A stretch of DNA of 6,057 bases from Acidimicrobiia bacterium (GTDB lineage Bacteria; Actinomycetota; Acidimicrobiia; Spongiisociales; ZC4RG35). Shown piece by piece: positions 5,237-6,057 of this stretch. Below the pieces are notes generated by a model. That model did no database searches. It saw only the letters and a list, made by a program, of their open reading frames with translations, and was not told where the DNA came from. The stretch spans positions 1-6,057 of the forward strand of contig WHTL01000248.1 of assembly GCA_009377735.1 (NCBI GenBank). The letters run 5' to 3'. Position 1 is the first letter of the stretch. Each line of letters starts with the position of its first letter. Made by a program: the position numbers and the translations under genes.

Positions 5237-5695
5237 TTAGTGGGGCTGCCAGGCGTCCTCGTCCTTGGTCCGGACCAGAACGTCGGTCGGGAGGTCGCCG
5301 GTGAGGAGGCTTTCGATTGTCACCTGCTCCAGCACGTCGCGCAGACTGCTGCGAGCCGCGATCCAGACCGGCTGCAGAACCTCGGCCTCTGCGTTGTAGG
5401 AGACCGATTCGGGACGGGTGCCGTAGACACTGACGAGGGGACCGTCGACTGCCCTGATGACGTCGGCAACATTGACCTCGGAGGGTTTGGTGGCGAGCCG
5501 CCAGCCACCCGATTGTCCCCGTTGACTCCTGACAATCCCGGCGCGGCGGAGGTCGGCGAGGATGGACTGGAGGAAACCGTGTGGGATCTCTTGGCGTTTG
5601 CCGATCACATCAGCCGAGATCGGCCCTTCCTCCGAGTCGCGGGCAATCTCGATCAAGGCGCGCAACGCATAGTCGGACTTGGCTGAGACGCGCAT
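5237..5695 (-). CDS. Rrf2-family transcriptional regulator without Fe-S cysteines
   Basis: A 152-residue winged-helix regulator. The N-terminus MRVSAKSDYALRALIEIAR is the classic Rrf2 start and fixes the ATG at 5693-5695. The helix-turn-helix covers about 27-52 (ISADVIGKRQEIPHGFLQSI), and the wing is RSQRGQSGGWRLA (56-68). VNVADVIRAVDGPL (75-88) leads to the C-terminal dimerisation helix (LQPVWIAARSSLRDVLEQV). Cluster-binding members (IscR, NsrR) carry three cysteines after this point; this protein has none in its whole length, so it should not bind an Fe-S cluster and is more like CymR-type members that sense through ligands or partner proteins. Similar actinobacterial proteins exist, but the target is unknown. 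It is transcribed away from the repeat region; no nearby gene is an obvious partner. No strong Shine-Dalgarno is seen. Confidence 0.92.
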   Translation of the reverse strand: MRVSAKSDYALRALIEIARDSEEGPISADVIGKRQEIPHGFLQSILADLRRAGIVRSQRGQSGGWRLATKPSEVNVADVIRAVDGPLVSVYGTRPESVSYNAEAEVLQPVWIAARSSLRDVLEQVTIESLLTGDLPTDVLVRTKDEDAWQPH

Positions 5696-5739
5696 ATCGT
5701 CATTCTGGCAGACACGGTGAGGATCCCATGATCAAGAGG

Positions 5740-5754
5740 CGCCAGCCCCAGGGC
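5740..5754 (+). repeat. Decayed tail of a further repeat unit
   Basis: GCCAGCCCCAGGGCGG just before the first full unit resembles the unit's own end (GCCAGCCCGAAGTTCGG) with a one-base deletion and a few changes. It suggests the array once had another copy upstream. Weak evidence because the stretch is short. Confidence 0.35.
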
Positions 5755-5894
5755 GGTCGTGGTGTGTGCCCACGGGAACCCTGGGTTCCAGCAGTCGCTG
5801 AGCGACGCTGCCAGCCCGAAGTTCGGTCGTGATGTGTGTCCACGGGAACCCTGGGTTCCAGTAGTCGCTGAGCGGCGCTGTCAGCCCGAAGTTC
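5755..5894 (+). repeat. Two tandem 70-bp palindromic repeat units
   Basis: Unit one spans 5755-5824 and unit two 5825-5894; they match at 65 of 70 positions and all five differences are transitions. Each unit contains GGAACCCTGGGTTCC (5775-5789 and 5845-5859), a perfect dyad around a central T, followed by a weaker dyad, GCTGA..TCAGC in unit two. The array sits in the intergenic region between the divergent Rrf2 gene and the gene starting at 5960, and the family recurs inverted at 462-517. No ORF in the units is convincing. It resembles a bacterial REP/BIME-type intergenic repeat; a role as regulator-binding array upstream of the 5960 gene is an alternative. Confidence 0.85.
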
Positions 5895-5959
5895 GGCATG
5901 GGTTCACCTCTCCGAAATTTCCGGGAACCTCCAGAGGGGACGCGACGTCAGATACCCAA

Positions 5960-6057
5960 ATGACACGCAAGGATCTCGTCGCTGGTCGGGTCACCGCCAT
6001 CAGGGCGGTGCAGTTGGTTCTCATTCTGCTCGTGCTGAGCATGTTGGTGGCTGTGAG
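5960..6057 (+). CDS. N-terminus of a membrane or secreted protein (3' end outside window)
   Basis: The first 32 codons of a frame running off the window, starting ATG ACA CGC. It has a basic N-terminus (MTRKDLVAGRVTAIR) followed by a hydrophobic stretch (AVQLVLILLVLSMLVAV), that is, a signal peptide or first membrane helix with positive-inside polarity. No in-frame start lies upstream back to 5900. The nearest purine-rich site (GAGGGGA, 5934-5940) is about 19 bases from the ATG, too far for a normal Shine-Dalgarno, so the message may be leaderless or the start may lie further downstream. The family cannot be recognised from this length. Confidence 0.5.
   Translation, partial: MTRKDLVAGRVTAIRAVQLVLILLVLSMLVAV

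Noticed and set aside
5581..5832. Plus-strand ORF running into the tandem repeat
   Set aside because: It is antisense to the Rrf2 N-terminus and then reads repeat sequence. It is arginine-rich with no initiation signal.
5755..5894. CRISPR array
   Set aside because: The two units are directly adjacent 70-bp copies with no unique spacers between them and no cas genes nearby.

Overview
The window looks like chromosomal DNA of a high-GC actinobacterium. The coding sequences are GC-rich with mostly G/C third positions. The Rrf2 regulator, the DUF1761-type protein and the EthD-type protein are all of kinds common in Actinobacteria. An acidimicrobial-type lineage is my guess from the style of the M50-like protein, but I cannot prove it from 6 kb. 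No rRNA, tRNA, CRISPR array, transposase or integrase is visible.

Layout. (1) Positions 1-441 hold the C-terminal third or so of a FAD-linked oxidase on the plus strand, truncated by the window edge. (2) A convergent gap carries a palindromic repeat copy (462-517). (3) Positions 559-2699 hold four minus-strand genes, listed here in transcription order: a MarR-family regulator (2699-2268), a small membrane-anchored protein with two cysteines (2066-1743), an EthD-type protein (1673-1344), and a six-helix-like M50-related membrane protein whose HExxH motif reads HTLAH (1251-559). Inverted repeats sit in the gaps between the last three. (4) Divergent from marR lies a multicopper oxidase gene (2852-4465) with all four copper motifs. 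A short 40-codon ORF and a DUF1761-type membrane protein gene follow it, joined by ATGA overlaps; the DUF1761 gene carries a one-base frameshift near 4734. (5) After a 270-base gene-free gap comes an Rrf2-family regulator without cysteines (5695-5237, minus). (6) A gene-free stretch then holds a 70-bp unit repeated twice in tandem, which is the same family as the copy at 462-517. (7) The window ends in the first 32 codons of a membrane or secreted protein (from 5960).

Working together. The clearest unit is marR <-> multicopper oxidase. The 152-base divergent region holds a plausible plus-strand promoter overlapped by an inverted repeat and direct repeats, as expected for a MarR operator controlling the oxidase operon (inference). 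The oxidase is predicted to be anchored outside the membrane, with the DUF1761-type membrane protein translated from the same message.

Most noteworthy: the dispersed intergenic palindromic repeat family at both ends of the window, the protease-like protein lacking its catalytic glutamate, the frameshifted third gene of the oxidase operon, and the structured marR-oxidase intergenic region. None of these amounts to a proven new system.
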